Source of the DNA: Holosporaceae bacterium
GTDB taxonomy: Bacteria; Pseudomonadota; Alphaproteobacteria; UBA3830
Assembly: GCA_031284345.1 (NCBI GenBank)
Contig: JAITAC010000045.1
Span: 1-16,709, forward strand
DNA length: 16,709 nt
Direction: 5' to 3'
Shown here: piece after piece, positions 1 through 8,240 of the stretch
Layout: the number at the start of each line of letters is the position of its first letter
Position numbering within the stretch: position 1 is the first letter of the stretch
Translations under genes and position numbers: made by a program
The notes under the pieces: generated by a model
Database searches by the model: none
The model's input: only the letters and a program-made list of their open reading frames with translations
Told to the model about the DNA's origin: nothing

Positions 1-60
1 GCTCTTATGAAATTAGAACTCGCTGCCGGTGTGGATGTAGAAATAAAACTTTTAGGTTAA
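1..60 (+). CDS. rpsJ: 30S ribosomal protein S10, C-terminal end (partial)
   Basis: The first 60 bases read as the last 19 residues of S10, ending in the family tail LAAGVDVEIKLLG and a TAA stop. E. coli S10 ends in a very similar AAGVDV segment. S10 is a 30S head protein and also serves in transcription antitermination with NusB. The gene is cut by the left window edge, so its start, the operon leader and any L4-type autoregulatory structure lie outside. The rplC start is 3 nt downstream, so this is the normal first-gene position of an S10 operon. The identification rests on a short tail but is supported by gene order. Confidence 0.9.
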   Translation, partial: ALMKLELAAGVDVEIKLLG

Positions 61-63
61 AAC

Positions 64-693
64 ATGCGTTCAGGATTATTGGGAAAAAAATTAGGCATGA
101 CGCGCATCTTAGATAATGATGGTCGTCAGTTTGCCGTAACGGTATTGCAGATAGAGGAACATCATGTGTTAGCCCACAAGATTTCTGAAAAGCATGGCTA
201 TGATGCAGTGGTCGTTGGAACTGTAGAAACTGCAGAAAATAAGTTAACAAAGCCAATGAAAGGGTATTTCAAGGCGCTTGGTGAAAAATTCTTTAAAAAA
301 TTGAAAGAATTCCGCGTCAACGTCGCTGATATGCCTCCCATTGGCACGATCTACGGTACCGAAATATTTACAGTGGGGCAGTTTGTGGACGTCACCGGAG
401 TGTCCATAGGTAAGGGATTCGCCGGCGGTATCAAAAGACACAATTTCGGTGGATTAAGAGCCACTCACGGTGTGTCTGTGTCCCATAGGAGTCATGGATC
501 CACCGGAAATCGTGAGGATCCTGGAAAGGTATTTAAAGGCAAAAGAATGGCCGGTCATATGGGTAATGAACAGGTTACCATGCAGAATCTTAGAATTCAC
601 GGCATTGACGGAAGTCTTTTGTTAATCCGGGGAGGAATCCCTGGACCTGAAGGAAGTTATGTGCTTGTAAAAGACGCAGTGAAAAGGAAATAG
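64..693 (+). CDS. rplC: 50S ribosomal protein L3
   Basis: 209 residues, the usual length. L3 is an early-assembly 23S rRNA binding protein whose long loop reaches the peptidyl-transferase centre. The N-terminal [12 protein letters not shown] and the loop signature around residues 117-165 ([43 protein letters not shown]) are clear. The ATG is preceded by AGG in TTTTAGGTTAAAAC. One notable difference: residue 151 (codon GAG, 514-516) is Glu at the position of E. coli Gln150, the residue N5-methylated by PrmB. The rest of the loop is conserved. It lies 3 nt after rpsJ and 4 nt before rplD. Confidence 0.98.
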   Translation: [209 protein letters not shown]

Positions 694-697
694 TGCT

Positions 698-1321
698 ATG
701 CAGCTGCAGGTTATAAAATTAGATGGAAGCGTTTGCGGCGATATAGTGCTGGATGATTCCATATTTAACATCGAACCTAAAACTGAATGTCTCGCCGATG
801 TCGTAAGATGGCAATTGGCTGGACGTCAGGCGGGAACTCATGCCGTAAAAACACGCGGCTTCATCAATAGAACCAAGAAAAAAATGTTTCGCCAAAAGGG
901 AACCGGCAGAGCTCGTCACGGCGCTCGTACAGCAAATATTTTTGTCGGCGGTGGCGTGGTTTTTGGTCCTACTCCAAGATGCCATTGCTTTAAAATTAAT
1001 AAAAAAGTCAGATTATTGGCTCTGAAAACCCTTCTTTCGCTTAAACTAAAGGACAATAATCTGGTAATTTGTGAAGATTTAAATATTGAAAATGCAAAAA
1101 CAAAAAATCTTCAAGAGTCTTTGAAAAAAATAAATTTGAATTCCGCTTTATTTGTGGATTCGGCCGAAAATTGTGAAAATTTTAAAAATGCCTGTGGGAA
1201 TCTGTACAAAATCGACGTGCTACCGGCCGTTGGTTTTAATGTTTATGACGGATTGCAGCATGAGAAGTTGGTGCTCACCCGAAGTGCAGTTGCCAGTCTT
1301 CAGAAACGTTTATTAGGGTAG
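698..1321 (+). CDS. rplD: 50S ribosomal protein L4
   Basis: 207 residues, normal for L4. It has a globular domain plus a long loop lining the peptide exit tunnel. The loop core is visible at about residues 63-91 (MFRQKGTGRARHGARTANIF, then GGGVVFGP), which is nearly invariant in bacteria. In E. coli L4 also represses the S10 operon, but any target leader here lies outside the window. The protein has seven cysteines (including a PRCHC segment just after the loop), high for a ribosomal protein. AAGGA (684-688) is the ribosome binding site, overlapping the end of rplC. Confidence 0.98.
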   Translation: MQLQVIKLDGSVCGDIVLDDSIFNIEPKTECLADVVRWQLAGRQAGTHAVKTRGFINRTKKKMFRQKGTGRARHGARTANIFVGGGVVFGPTPRCHCFKINKKVRLLALKTLLSLKLKDNNLVICEDLNIENAKTKNLQESLKKINLNSALFVDSAENCENFKNACGNLYKIDVLPAVGFNVYDGLQHEKLVLTRSAVASLQKRLLG

Positions 1322-1325
1322 TGTC

Positions 1326-1610
1326 ATGATATCAGAATACGATTGCTTAATTGCTCCCGTGATGACGGAAAAGGTAATGAACGCTGGAAAAGACGGCATT
1401 TACGTTTTTAAGGTGCATTCCGAAGCCACAAAATTGGATGTGTGCAAAGCTGTAGAAAAAGTGTTTAGCGTTAAAGTCTCAAAGGTAAATATGCTCAACA
1501 GAGACGGGAAACGTAAAAAATTCCGCGGAAAAGACGGACTTACAAAGCCAAGAAAATTGGCAATTGTTCGCTTAGCTGATGGATCTATTAATTTTGAGGA
1601 TGGAATCTAA
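1326..1610 (+). CDS. rplW: 50S ribosomal protein L23
   Basis: 94 residues, the bacterial size. L23 sits at the exit of the peptide tunnel and docks trigger factor and the signal recognition particle. It shows the family start ([13 protein letters not shown]) and the later [13 protein letters not shown] strand and [11 protein letters not shown] loop. ATG at 1326 is 4 nt after the rplD stop. Its TAA stop shares its last A with the rplB ATG (TAATG), so the two genes are probably translationally coupled. Nothing unusual was seen in the protein. Confidence 0.97.
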   Translation: MISEYDCLIAPVMTEKVMNAGKDGIYVFKVHSEATKLDVCKAVEKVFSVKVSKVNMLNRDGKRKKFRGKDGLTKPRKLAIVRLADGSINFEDGI

Positions 1611-2437
1611 TGGCTTTAAAGGCGTATAAACCAGTTACACCTGGAACAAGGGGGCTCGTGTTGGTTGACCGGTCTTCTCTGTGGAGTGGTAGACCTCATA
1701 AGGGATTAGTAGGCGGGAAATCTGCCACCGGTGGACGTAATGCTCATGGACATATTACGGCCTGGCATCGGGGCGGAGGTCATAAAAAACTTTATCGCTT
1801 CATTGATTTTTTGAGGAATAAAATTAATGTGGAAGCGGTGGTGGAGCGCATCGAATATGATCCAAACAGAACGGCGTTTATTGCGCTGGTGAGGTACAGT
1901 GATGGAGAATATTCTTACATAATAGCTCCCCAGAGATTGTCCATCGGAGATAGAGTTGTTTCGGCGGCAAAAACCGACGTCAAAGTGGGTAATTGCATGA
2001 AGATGATCAACATTCCGGTAGGTACGATAGTCCATAACATTGAATTGCAGGTGGGGAAGGGGGCGCAGTATGCCCGATCGGCCGGGACCTATGGTCAAAT
2101 CATTGGTAGAGATTCTGGCAAAGTCATCGTGAAGCTTTCATCCGGAGAGGTGAGGTTGATAAATGGTGAATGTCGTGCTACCATTGGTGCGGTTTCGAAC
2201 CCTGATCAAAAAAATATGAATCTAGGAAAAGCTGGACGTAGTCGTTGGATGGGAAGACGCCCTGTTAACAGAGGAGCCGCCATGAACCCAATCGATCACC
2301 CTCACGGTGGTGGTGAAGGTAAGTCCAAGTGCGGTAGGCAGTTGGTTACTCCGTGGGGTAAACCTACTAAGGGATATAAAACCAGAAGGAAGGCAAAGCC
2401 GTCCGATAAGTTTATTTTGACGCGCAGAAAGAAATAG
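1610..2437 (+). CDS. rplB: 50S ribosomal protein L2
   Basis: 275 residues, full length. L2 is a primary 23S rRNA binder needed for subunit association and close to the peptidyl-transferase centre. It has the N-terminal KPVTPGTRG, the SGGRNxxGxIT-like stretch near residues 38-50, and the C-terminal hallmark [15 protein letters not shown] (225-239). His230 corresponds to the functionally important E. coli His229. The basic tail ends FILTRRKK. It overlaps rplW by 1 nt and is followed 8 nt later by rpsS. A 130-residue antisense frame inside it is a shadow. Confidence 0.99.
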   Translation: MALKAYKPVTPGTRGLVLVDRSSLWSGRPHKGLVGGKSATGGRNAHGHITAWHRGGGHKKLYRFIDFLRNKINVEAVVERIEYDPNRTAFIALVRYSDGEYSYIIAPQRLSIGDRVVSAAKTDVKVGNCMKMINIPVGTIVHNIELQVGKGAQYARSAGTYGQIIGRDSGKVIVKLSSGEVRLINGECRATIGAVSNPDQKNMNLGKAGRSRWMGRRPVNRGAAMNPIDHPHGGGEGKSKCGRQLVTPWGKPTKGYKTRRKAKPSDKFILTRRKK

Positions 2438-2445
2438 GTGATATT

Positions 2446-2727
2446 GTGGCACGCTCAATATGGAAAGGTCCGTTTATCGACGGATATTTGATAAAAAAAG
2501 TCAAGGTACTGTTGGAATCCGGTCGTCGTGATCCCATTAAGACTTGGTCTCGGCGCTCAACGCTGATTCCAGATTTCGTTGGAGTTACATTTTCCGTTCA
2601 CAATGGCCGTAAATTTATTCCTGTGCTTGTTACCGAGGAAATGATCGGACATAAATTGGGAGAATTTGCGCCTACGAGGACATTCAATGGTCATGCCGGC
2701 GATAGAAAAGCCGCTAAGAAAGGTTGA
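2446..2727 (+). CDS. rpsS: 30S ribosomal protein S19
   Basis: 93 residues, the usual length. S19 forms a complex with S13 in the 30S head and contacts tRNA at the A site. The sequence opens [11 protein letters not shown] and contains the conserved [23 protein letters not shown] and [14 protein letters not shown] segments. The start is GTG at 2446, the only initiator giving the normal MARS(I/L)WKGPF N-terminus, with AGGTGA just upstream (2436-2441). It is one of four genes in the window that start with GTG (also rpsM, rpoA, pntAA). Confidence 0.98.
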   Translation: MARSIWKGPFIDGYLIKKVKVLLESGRRDPIKTWSRRSTLIPDFVGVTFSVHNGRKFIPVLVTEEMIGHKLGEFAPTRTFNGHAGDRKAAKKG

Positions 2728-2732
2728 GGAAA

Positions 2733-3104
2733 ATGGCAAAAAGATTGCGCATAAAATCGCTTTCCGAAGATGTGATCGCCCGAGATCGTATGATTCAGGC
2801 GTCGCCGCGGAAGGTTAATCTGGTTGCAAGGCTAATTCGCGGAATGCCGGTTGCCATGGCGCTGGATGCTTTGAAATTTTGTAAAAAAGCTGTGGCTAAG
2901 GATGTCAGCAGAACACTTCAATCGGCTATCTCCAACGCGGAGACAAATCATGGATTGGATGTGGATCTCTTGACCGTAAGAGAGGCTTATGTCGGGAAAG
3001 CAATTACTCTTAGAAGGTTTATGGCTCGTGCTAAGGGTAGCGGAAGTCCTGTTTTGAAGAAATTCAGTAGACTGACCGTTGTGTTATGTGAAACTGGAGA
3101 TTAA
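2733..3104 (+). CDS. rplV: 50S ribosomal protein L22
   Basis: 123 residues. L22 binds 23S rRNA and extends a beta-hairpin into the exit tunnel, where macrolide-resistance changes arise. Family segments visible are [39 protein letters not shown] and the tunnel loop [23 protein letters not shown] (written here with its flanks). I chose ATG at 2733 rather than an in-frame TTG at 2724: the ATG has a GAGG ribosome binding site (2726-2729) over the rpsS stop, and the TTG would overlap rpsS and add only MRK. It ends 1 nt before rpsC. Confidence 0.97.
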   Translation: MAKRLRIKSLSEDVIARDRMIQASPRKVNLVARLIRGMPVAMALDALKFCKKAVAKDVSRTLQSAISNAETNHGLDVDLLTVREAYVGKAITLRRFMARAKGSGSPVLKKFSRLTVVLCETGD

Positions 3105-3105
3105 T

Positions 3106-3807
3106 ATGGGACAAAAAATAAATCCAAATTCACTGCGTTTGGGAATTATCCGCAATTGGAGCTCCAGCTGGTATGCCAAAAATGGCTATGCTGAGTTGTT
3201 ACGTCAGGATTTCGAAATTCGAAAATTCGTAACAGAAAGATTGAAATTAGCGGGAATTTCCAAGGTTATTCTAGAGAGACTAGCCAAAAAAGTGGTGGTG
3301 ACGATTCATACGGCGCGTCCAGGAGTTGTCATTGGAAAAAAAGGTAATGACATAGAAAAATTGCGTTCTGATTTGGTAGCCATGGTGGGAGCGGATGTCG
3401 CTCTGAACATCGTAGAGGTTCGAAAATCAGAAATCGATGCACGCTTGGTGGCCGAGTCCATTGCTCTGCAGATTGAAAAAAGAGTAGGATTCCGTAGAGC
3501 CGTCAAAAGAGCTATGCAGTCGACTCTGAGAGCTGGTGGTCTTGGCATAAGAGTCAATTGTTCCGGCCGTTTGGGAGGAGCTGAAATCGCTCGAATGGAG
3601 TGGTATCGAGATGGACAGGTACCGCTACACACCCTAAGAGCTGATATCGACTATGGAATCGCTACTGCCAATACAACCTACGGTTCGGTCGGTATAAAAG
3701 TTTGGATATATAGAGGCGAATTATTTAATGCCAAATCGGTCTTCCTGCCAAAAAAAATCAGCGACAGAAACGATAGAGGCGATAGATCCGACAGGAATAG
3801 GGAGTAA
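3106..3807 (+). CDS. rpsC: 30S ribosomal protein S3
   Basis: 233 residues. S3 lies at the mRNA entry channel of the 30S subunit. The N-terminus [17 protein letters not shown] is diagnostic. The type-2 KH domain with its GKKG loop is at residues 77-80, and the C-terminal domain has [16 protein letters not shown] at 155-170. ATG 3106 is preferred over an in-frame ATG at 3079, because it gives the family N-terminus and has GGAGA at 3096-3100; the upstream start would overlap rplV by 26 nt. The tail (219-233) is a short Asp/Arg/Asn run of the [13 protein letters not shown] type, probably disordered. Confidence 0.98.
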   Translation: MGQKINPNSLRLGIIRNWSSSWYAKNGYAELLRQDFEIRKFVTERLKLAGISKVILERLAKKVVVTIHTARPGVVIGKKGNDIEKLRSDLVAMVGADVALNIVEVRKSEIDARLVAESIALQIEKRVGFRRAVKRAMQSTLRAGGLGIRVNCSGRLGGAEIARMEWYRDGQVPLHTLRADIDYGIATANTTYGSVGIKVWIYRGELFNAKSVFLPKKISDRNDRGDRSDRNRE

Positions 3808-3810
3808 AAG

Positions 3811-4221
3811 ATGTTATCTCCAGCTAAAATGAAATATAGAAAGCACTTCAAAGGACGAGTTAGTGGAGTTGCATCTCGTGGGCATCAGTTGAGCTTCGGT
3901 TCATACGGCCTCAAAGCTATGGAACCGGCTCGCATAACCGCAGCACAAATAGAAGCTGCAAGAAGAGCCATCACTAGATGTATGCGTCGTGTAGGAAAAG
4001 TCTGGATCAGAATATATCCACACCTTCCGGTCACCCAGAAACCCGCCGAAGTGCGTATGGGAAGTGGAAAAGGTGGCGTGGAATATTGGGCCTGTAGAGT
4101 CTATCCGGGAACCATTATGTTCGAAATGGATGGCGTGGATGCGGAAGTCGCCAATCGGGCATTGGCATTGGCGTCGGCAAAATTGCCGGTCTTGACCAAA
4201 ATAGTTACCAGAGGAGCTTGA
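3811..4221 (+). CDS. rplP: 50S ribosomal protein L16
   Basis: 136 residues, full length. L16 sits near the A site and organises 23S rRNA helices late in assembly. The start [16 protein letters not shown], the middle [15 protein letters not shown] and the loop [16 protein letters not shown] are all typical. Arg82 aligns with E. coli Arg81, the residue hydroxylated by YcfD/RoxA in some bacteria; whether it is modified here is unknown. The ribosome binding site (AGGGAG, about 3799-3804) overlaps the rpsC stop. rpmC starts 2 nt after the stop. Confidence 0.98.
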   Translation: MLSPAKMKYRKHFKGRVSGVASRGHQLSFGSYGLKAMEPARITAAQIEAARRAITRCMRRVGKVWIRIYPHLPVTQKPAEVRMGSGKGGVEYWACRVYPGTIMFEMDGVDAEVANRALALASAKLPVLTKIVTRGA

Positions 4222-4223
4222 TC

Positions 4224-4397
4224 ATGACCAAAAAAAATGTCGTTAATGAAGTGGAATCCAGCAAAAGAGAGGCCATGAGAATTCGTTTCCGTAGGGTTTT
4301 GGGAGAAACAGTTCCTTCGCATACCATCAGGGAAATACGTAGGAAAATAGCGAAACATGTGAAAAATAATTGCGAAATGAGAGGAAAAGATGCCTAA
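4224..4397 (+). CDS. rpmC: 50S ribosomal protein L29
   Basis: A 57-residue gene small enough to be missed by length cut-offs. L29 binds near the tunnel exit beside L23. The reading frame fills the rplP-rpsQ interval exactly, where L29 is always found. It shows the family's helical hairpin: a basic [13 protein letters not shown] segment (18-30) followed by [15 protein letters not shown] (33-47), comparable to E. coli TARIREVRRDIARIK. It is at the short end for the family. The start ATG lies 2 nt after rplP, with GAGGAG at 4211-4216. Its last 8 nt overlap the rpsQ start. Confidence 0.93.
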   Translation: MTKKNVVNEVESSKREAMRIRFRRVLGETVPSHTIREIRRKIAKHVKNNCEMRGKDA

Positions 4398-4638
4398 GCG
4401 TATTTTAGAAGGCGTGGTCACAAGTAACTCCTGTGAAAAAACCATTACAGTATTGGTTACCAGGCGTGTTATGCATCAGAAATATAAAAAGTATGTTAAT
4501 ATCACTAAGAAATATCACGCCCATGATGAAAAAAATGAGTGTGCCATTGGCGATCGCGTATCCATTTGTGAATCCAGTCCGATTTCCAAAACGAAATGCT
4601 GGATCGTAGTGGACGGCGACAATACCGGGAGTATATAA
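4390..4638 (+). CDS. rpsQ: 30S ribosomal protein S17
   Basis: 82 residues. S17 is an early-binding OB-fold protein of the 30S body. The signature strand [18 protein letters not shown] is followed by the basic MHQKYKKYV loop, then [10 protein letters not shown] and the conserved [16 protein letters not shown]. Four cysteines are unusual for so short a ribosomal protein. The start lies within the end of rpmC (8-nt overlap), with GAGGAAA just upstream, so it is probably coupled to L29 translation. This is the last gene of the classical S10 operon. The next gene begins 3 nt on, with no terminator or room for a separate promoter. Confidence 0.97.
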   Translation: MPKRILEGVVTSNSCEKTITVLVTRRVMHQKYKKYVNITKKYHAHDEKNECAIGDRVSICESSPISKTKCWIVVDGDNTGSI

Positions 4639-4641
4639 ACC

Positions 4642-5010
4642 ATGATACAAATGCAATCACGATTAACCATTGCCGATAACTCCGGTGCAAAGGAAATTAT
4701 GTGCATCAAAGTTCTGGGCGGAGCGGGACGTCGCTATGCTCGGGTGGGAGACGTTATCGTGGCTTCCGTAAAAGACGCTATTCCTCGGGGGAAAGTAAAA
4801 AAAGGCGATGTCGTGCAGGCTGTCGTTGTGAGAACTGCTTCTTCCATCTATAGAAAAGACGGAAGCGTCATAAGGTTCGATCGGAATGCAGCGGTGATAA
4901 TTAATAAACAGGGAGAGCCAATAGGTACTCGTGTTTTTGGTCCGGTCACAAGAGAGCTGCGCTCAAAAAATATGATGAAAATTGTTTCGTTGGCTCCGGA
5001 GGTACTATAA
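4642..5010 (+). CDS. rplN: 50S ribosomal protein L14
   Basis: 122 residues, exactly the usual bacterial length. L14 contributes to an intersubunit bridge and is the landing site of the silencing factor RsfS. It starts [19 protein letters not shown], with the later [20 protein letters not shown] and [13 protein letters not shown] blocks all conserved. It is the first gene of what is the spc operon in E. coli, but here it follows rpsQ by only 3 nt. Its TAA stop overlaps the rplX ATG by one base (TAATG). Confidence 0.98.
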   Translation: MIQMQSRLTIADNSGAKEIMCIKVLGGAGRRYARVGDVIVASVKDAIPRGKVKKGDVVQAVVVRTASSIYRKDGSVIRFDRNAAVIINKQGEPIGTRVFGPVTRELRSKNMMKIVSLAPEVL

Positions 5011-5324
5011 TGGATAAATGGCGCATTAAAAAAGGTGATACGGTTCAGGTAATCGCAGGAAAAGATAAGGGCACAAAAGGTGAAATCTTACGTGTTCTGC
5101 GAGAAGAGAGAAGAGTGGTGGTAAAAGGCGTTAATGTATGTACAAAACATCGTAAGCCGTCATCAGTGAGTCCGGGAGGACTCGAAAAATCTGAAAGAGC
5201 CATCCATGCCTCCAACGTTATGCTGGTGGATTCCTCTGATGATAGGCCAACTCGTGTCGGGATGAAGGTGGTCGATGGTAAAAAAGTACGCTTTTCCAGG
5301 CGTACTGGATCTTTAATTGTTTAG
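5010..5324 (+). CDS. rplX: 50S ribosomal protein L24
   Basis: 104 residues. L24 is an assembly-initiator protein with a KOW-type SH3 domain. The KOW motif is near the N-terminus ([19 protein letters not shown], about residues 6-24), followed by [15 protein letters not shown] and the PGG turn typical of the family. Its ATG overlaps the end of rplN by 1 nt, suggesting coupled translation. It ends with TAG at 5322-5324. The following 13 nt hold only the rplE ribosome binding region. I see no S8-type repressor hairpin in that short gap. Confidence 0.96.
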   Translation: MDKWRIKKGDTVQVIAGKDKGTKGEILRVLREERRVVVKGVNVCTKHRKPSSVSPGGLEKSERAIHASNVMLVDSSDDRPTRVGMKVVDGKKVRFSRRTGSLIV

Positions 5325-5337
5325 GCGTGAGAAAAAA

Positions 5338-5877
5338 ATGGCTCGTTTAAGAGATTTTTATTTTAAAACTATCGTTCCAAAGCTTAGAGAAGAGTTTAAA
5401 TTTGTGAACGATCTGCAGGTCCCTAGATTTGAAAAAATAGTTCTCAATATGGGAGTGGGAGAAGGTACTTCCGATAGCAAATACATCAAGCAGGCGGTAG
5501 AAGAATTGACTGCCATCGCTGGTCAGAAGGCGGTCATAACGATTGCTCGTAAATCTGTGGCAGGATTTAAGCTGCGGCAGGGACAAAAAATCGGCGCAAT
5601 GGTTACTTTGCGCGGAGAAAAAATGTATGAGTTCTTGGATCGTCTCATCAACATCGCTCTTCCAAGAGTTCGTGACTTCCGGGGATTGCCCAAAAAATCA
5701 TTTGATGGCAATGGTAACTATTCCTTTGGCATCAAAGAACAGATAGTGTTTCCGGAAATAGCCGTGAGCAGTGTAGAAAATATTCATGGATTGGATGTGG
5801 TTGTTGTCACATCTTCTTCCAATAATGCCCACGCGGCGGCGCTGCTGAAGGCTTTTAATTTTCCGTTTATGGCGTAG
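5338..5877 (+). CDS. rplE: 50S ribosomal protein L5
   Basis: 179 residues, the family length. L5 binds 5S rRNA and touches the P-site tRNA. Recognisable blocks are [44 protein letters not shown] and the C-terminal [17 protein letters not shown] placed the start at ATG 5338 ([10 protein letters not shown]). An in-frame TTG at 5317 lies inside the rplX coding end and would add seven basic residues not expected in the family. The upstream sequence GCGTGAGAAAAAA offers only a modest ribosome binding site. Confidence 0.97.
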   Translation: MARLRDFYFKTIVPKLREEFKFVNDLQVPRFEKIVLNMGVGEGTSDSKYIKQAVEELTAIAGQKAVITIARKSVAGFKLRQGQKIGAMVTLRGEKMYEFLDRLINIALPRVRDFRGLPKKSFDGNGNYSFGIKEQIVFPEIAVSSVENIHGLDVVVVTSSSNNAHAAALLKAFNFPFMA

Positions 5878-5891
5878 GGGAGGGGAAAAAA

Positions 5892-6197
5892 ATGGCTCGC
5901 AAAAGTACAATGGAATCTGTCAAAAGAATTCGCAGAATTGTTGCGGCAAAAAAAGCTACCCGCGATGCTCTAAAAGCTGTTATCATGAACAAAGACGTAG
6001 CCGCTTCGGAGCGCTTTGCCGCTCAGTTGAAGTTAGCGGCTATGCCGAGAACGTCCTCGGCCACAAGAATTCGTAACCGCTGCATGGTTACAGGACGTGC
6101 TCGTGGTGTCTATAGGAAATTTAACATATCCCGCATTATGTTGAGGGAAATGGCCGCCGAGGGATTGATTCCTGGCGTTCGTAAAGCAAGTTGGTAA
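5892..6197 (+). CDS. rpsN: 30S ribosomal protein S14 (long, zinc-free type)
   Basis: 101 residues, the long form. It lacks the CxxC...CxxC zinc site of the short form and has a single cysteine at [12 protein letters not shown] (about 82-91). The rest matches the family: [12 protein letters not shown] at the start, the LPRTSSxTR-like segment [14 protein letters not shown], and the end [19 protein letters not shown]14 is a 30S head protein beside S3 and S10. A strong purine-rich ribosome binding site (GGGGAGGGGA, from 5877) precedes the ATG. Long S14 is standard in proteobacteria. Confidence 0.98.
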   Translation: MARKSTMESVKRIRRIVAAKKATRDALKAVIMNKDVAASERFAAQLKLAAMPRTSSATRIRNRCMVTGRARGVYRKFNISRIMLREMAAEGLIPGVRKASW

Positions 6198-6210
6198 GGA
6201 GTAAATAGAT

Positions 6211-6603
6211 ATGATGACCGATCCTATTTCGGATATGCTGGCAAGAATAAAGAATGCATGCCAGCGTTATTTTGAAACAGTTGATATCCCATCATCCAAA
6301 ATTAAAGCTGGTATTTTGCGAGTTCTGGAAAGAGAAGGCTACATAAACGGTTTCAAAGAGGTTGAAAAAGATAATAGAATTTTTCTCAGGGTAAACTTGA
6401 GATACTATGATGGAAAATCTGTGATTAATGTTTTGGATAGAGTGTCCAAGCCAAGTCGTAGAGTTTATTCCAAGTTGAAGAAAATATCTTCGGTATTCAA
6501 TGGTTTTGGCATTTATGTGCTATCCACTTCCAAAGGAATTATGTCCGACGCAGAAGCTAAGGAAAATAATGTTGGCGGTGAAATTTTGTGTAAGGTATTC
6601 TAA
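6211..6603 (+). CDS. rpsH: 30S ribosomal protein S8
   Basis: 130 residues. S8 is a primary 16S rRNA binder and, in E. coli, the repressor of the spc operon. The N-terminal DPISDMLARIKNAC and the C-terminal STSKGIMSDAEAKENNVGGEILCKVF region (the STSKG RNA-binding motif) are plain. Two adjacent ATG codons (6211 and 6214) are possible; AAGGAG at 6196-6201, overlapping the rpsN stop, is better spaced from 6211. Ends 1 nt before rplF. A longer frame running from 6500 across the rpsH end is just upstream extension of rplF. Confidence 0.98.
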   Translation: MMTDPISDMLARIKNACQRYFETVDIPSSKIKAGILRVLEREGYINGFKEVEKDNRIFLRVNLRYYDGKSVINVLDRVSKPSRRVYSKLKKISSVFNGFGIYVLSTSKGIMSDAEAKENNVGGEILCKVF

Positions 6604-6604
6604 A

Positions 6605-7138
6605 ATGTCTAGAGTTGGAAAACATCCCATAAATATTCCATCGGGCGTAAACGTTTCGTTTGTGGACGGTGTGTTGATCGGGAAAGGAAAAAACGGTGAA
6701 TTCAGTTTTAAAGTGCATGACAGCGTTTTTACGGAAATAACCGGTGAAAAAATAACGTTTAGTCCATCTGGAAACGATAAAATTTCCAGATCCATGTGGG
6801 GCACCTGCAGGGCCATAGTTTCGAAATACATAGAAGGACTGACCACTCTTTTTTCCAGAAAATTAAATCTGGTGGGAGTTGGTTACAGAGCCAGTGTGCA
6901 GGGGAAAAATCTCGTAATGCAGCTGGGATATAGTCATGAGATTGTAGTCGAAATTCCTGTAGGATTGACCGTTGTCTGCGAAACTCCTACGGCGGTTCGG
7001 GTATCCGGCGCCAATAGGCAATTGGTGGGCGAGATGGTAAAAAGGCTCCAGAAATATAGAGCTCCAGAGCCCTATAAAGGAAAGGGAGTTATCATTGATG
7101 GTCAGTATGTGTATCGTAAAGAAGGAAAGAAGAAGTAG
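6605..7138 (+). CDS. rplF: 50S ribosomal protein L6
   Basis: 177 residues, the same length as most bacterial L6. It lies at the base of the L7/L12 stalk near the GTPase centre. Two alpha/beta domains are expected. The sequence starts [14 protein letters not shown] and ends with the hallmark [10 protein letters not shown] (about 154-163) followed by a lysine-rich tail. I chose ATG 6605, 1 nt after the rpsH TAA, because earlier in-frame starts would overlap rpsH by more than 100 nt and add non-homologous sequence. rplR follows after 2 nt. Confidence 0.97.
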   Translation: MSRVGKHPINIPSGVNVSFVDGVLIGKGKNGEFSFKVHDSVFTEITGEKITFSPSGNDKISRSMWGTCRAIVSKYIEGLTTLFSRKLNLVGVGYRASVQGKNLVMQLGYSHEIVVEIPVGLTVVCETPTAVRVSGANRQLVGEMVKRLQKYRAPEPYKGKGVIIDGQYVYRKEGKKK

Positions 7139-7140
7139 CC

Positions 7141-7500
7141 ATGTCCAGATTTAGTAAAAATTTTGTTCGCAGGGCGAACCGAGTGCGATACAAGGTGCGC
7201 GTTAAATCTTTTGGTAAACCGAGATTATCGATATTTAGGTCTGAGCGCCACATATATGCCCAGATCATAGATGACTCTTGTGGGAGAACACTTTGTGCTG
7301 CGTCTACAATTGACAATGCTCTCCGGGAATCTAAAAAATTGGCCAGTTGTGACACCGCCGTTCGAGTGGGAACTTTATTGGCCGAAAGAGCCATCGTGGC
7401 TGGCATAAAAGAGGTTGTGTTTGATCGCGGAGGCTATAGCTATCATGGTAGAGTAAAGGCTCTGGCAGATGGTGCACGCAGTGGTGGATTATTATTTTAG
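7141..7500 (+). CDS. rplR: 50S ribosomal protein L18
   Basis: 119 residues. L18 carries 5S rRNA into the large subunit with L5. The basic N-terminal region [11 protein letters not shown], the strand [19 protein letters not shown] and the C-terminal [24 protein letters not shown] blocks identify it. The [19 protein letters not shown] motif is one of the best conserved in the family. ATG lies 2 nt after rplF, with purine-rich sequence (GAAGGAAAGAAG) upstream. The gene ends with TAG at 7498-7500. Confidence 0.98.
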   Translation: MSRFSKNFVRRANRVRYKVRVKSFGKPRLSIFRSERHIYAQIIDDSCGRTLCAASTIDNALRESKKLASCDTAVRVGTLLAERAIVAGIKEVVFDRGGYSYHGRVKALADGARSGGLLF

Positions 7501-7511
7501 GGAATGGTTTT

Positions 7512-8021
7512 ATGAGTCGCGAAGAAGTAGCTTATGTTGAAAAACTTGTCTCCATTAATCGTGTAGCCAAGGTTGTTAAGGGCGGAAAAAGATTTTCGTT
7601 CTCGGCTTTAGTCGTAGTGGGAGATGGAAAAGGAAGAGTTGGCTTTGCCGGTGGTAAAGCAAAAGAAGTCTCCGATGCGGTAAAAAAAGCGTCCGAAAAG
7701 GCCAAAAAGTCCATGGTGAGGATTCCAATGCGCGAAGGTCGTACCCTGCATCATGACTCATTCGGAAGATTCGGAGCCGGTAAAGTGATTTTACGTTCTG
7801 CCGTCGCCGGTACCGGAATAATTGCCGGTGGCGCCATGAGATCCGTGTTCGAAGCATTGGGAATACAGGATGTCGTCAGTAAATGCGTGGGATCTGCAAA
7901 TCCGCATAACATGGTGAGAGCCACTTTCAATGCACTGCAATCGGTGGTTTCTCCTAGATACATAGCAAATAAACGCGGTAAAAGAATCGGCGAAGTCACT
8001 TCTCGCCGGACTGCAAAATAA
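7512..8021 (+). CDS. rpsE: 30S ribosomal protein S5
   Basis: 169 residues. S5 is at the mRNA entry site and affects decoding accuracy. The double-stranded RNA-binding-like N-terminal domain includes [30 protein letters not shown] (14-43, written across its length), and the C-terminal domain includes [20 protein letters not shown] and [16 protein letters not shown]. The spectinomycin loop [10 protein letters not shown] is unaltered at the lysine and glycines linked to resistance, so no resistance change is seen here. AGGGA at 7499-7503 is the likely ribosome binding site. Confidence 0.98.
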   Translation: MSREEVAYVEKLVSINRVAKVVKGGKRFSFSALVVVGDGKGRVGFAGGKAKEVSDAVKKASEKAKKSMVRIPMREGRTLHHDSFGRFGAGKVILRSAVAGTGIIAGGAMRSVFEALGIQDVVSKCVGSANPHNMVRATFNALQSVVSPRYIANKRGKRIGEVTSRRTAK

Positions 8022-8033
8022 TGGGGATTTATC

Positions 8034-8240
8034 ATGACGAAAGCCGATGAAAAAACTAAAAAAATATGTGTCCAGCAGATTGGTAGTGGTATAGGATGTG
8101 AAAAATCTCAGGTTTTGAGTCTAAAGGCTCTTGGTTTGGGAAAAATCGGGAAAAAAACCGTTCTGCAGGATAATGGTTGTACGAGAGGGCTTATAAGAAA
8201 AGTTTCTCATCTGGTAAAAGTTGGGGATGCAAATGAGTAA
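8034..8240 (+). CDS. rpmD: 50S ribosomal protein L30
   Basis: 68 residues, slightly longer than the usual 58-60 because of a charged start (TKADEKTK) before the core KICVQQIGSGIG. The rest follows the family: LKALGLGKIGKKTVLQDN, then GLIRKVSHLVKV. L30 is a small peripheral 50S protein, absent in some bacteria. The GGGGA at 8023-8027 is its ribosome binding site. The final 8 nt overlap the rplO start. Three cysteines in 68 residues are again more than usual. Confidence 0.95.
   Translation: MTKADEKTKKICVQQIGSGIGCEKSQVLSLKALGLGKIGKKTVLQDNGCTRGLIRKVSHLVKVGDANE

Noticed and set aside
1706..2098. A 130-codon minus-strand frame inside rplB.
   Set aside because: L2 is nearly invariant over this stretch and fully explains the coding constraint; the antisense frame has no domain and no plausible start context.
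5317..5337. TTG start for rplE, adding seven basic residues.
   Set aside because: It sits inside the rplX end, and the ATG at 5338 gives the usual L5 start.
6500..6604. An upstream in-frame extension of rplF beginning inside rpsH.
   Set aside because: It would overlap most of the rpsH C-terminus and adds residues foreign to L6; ATG 6605 gives the exact family N-terminus.
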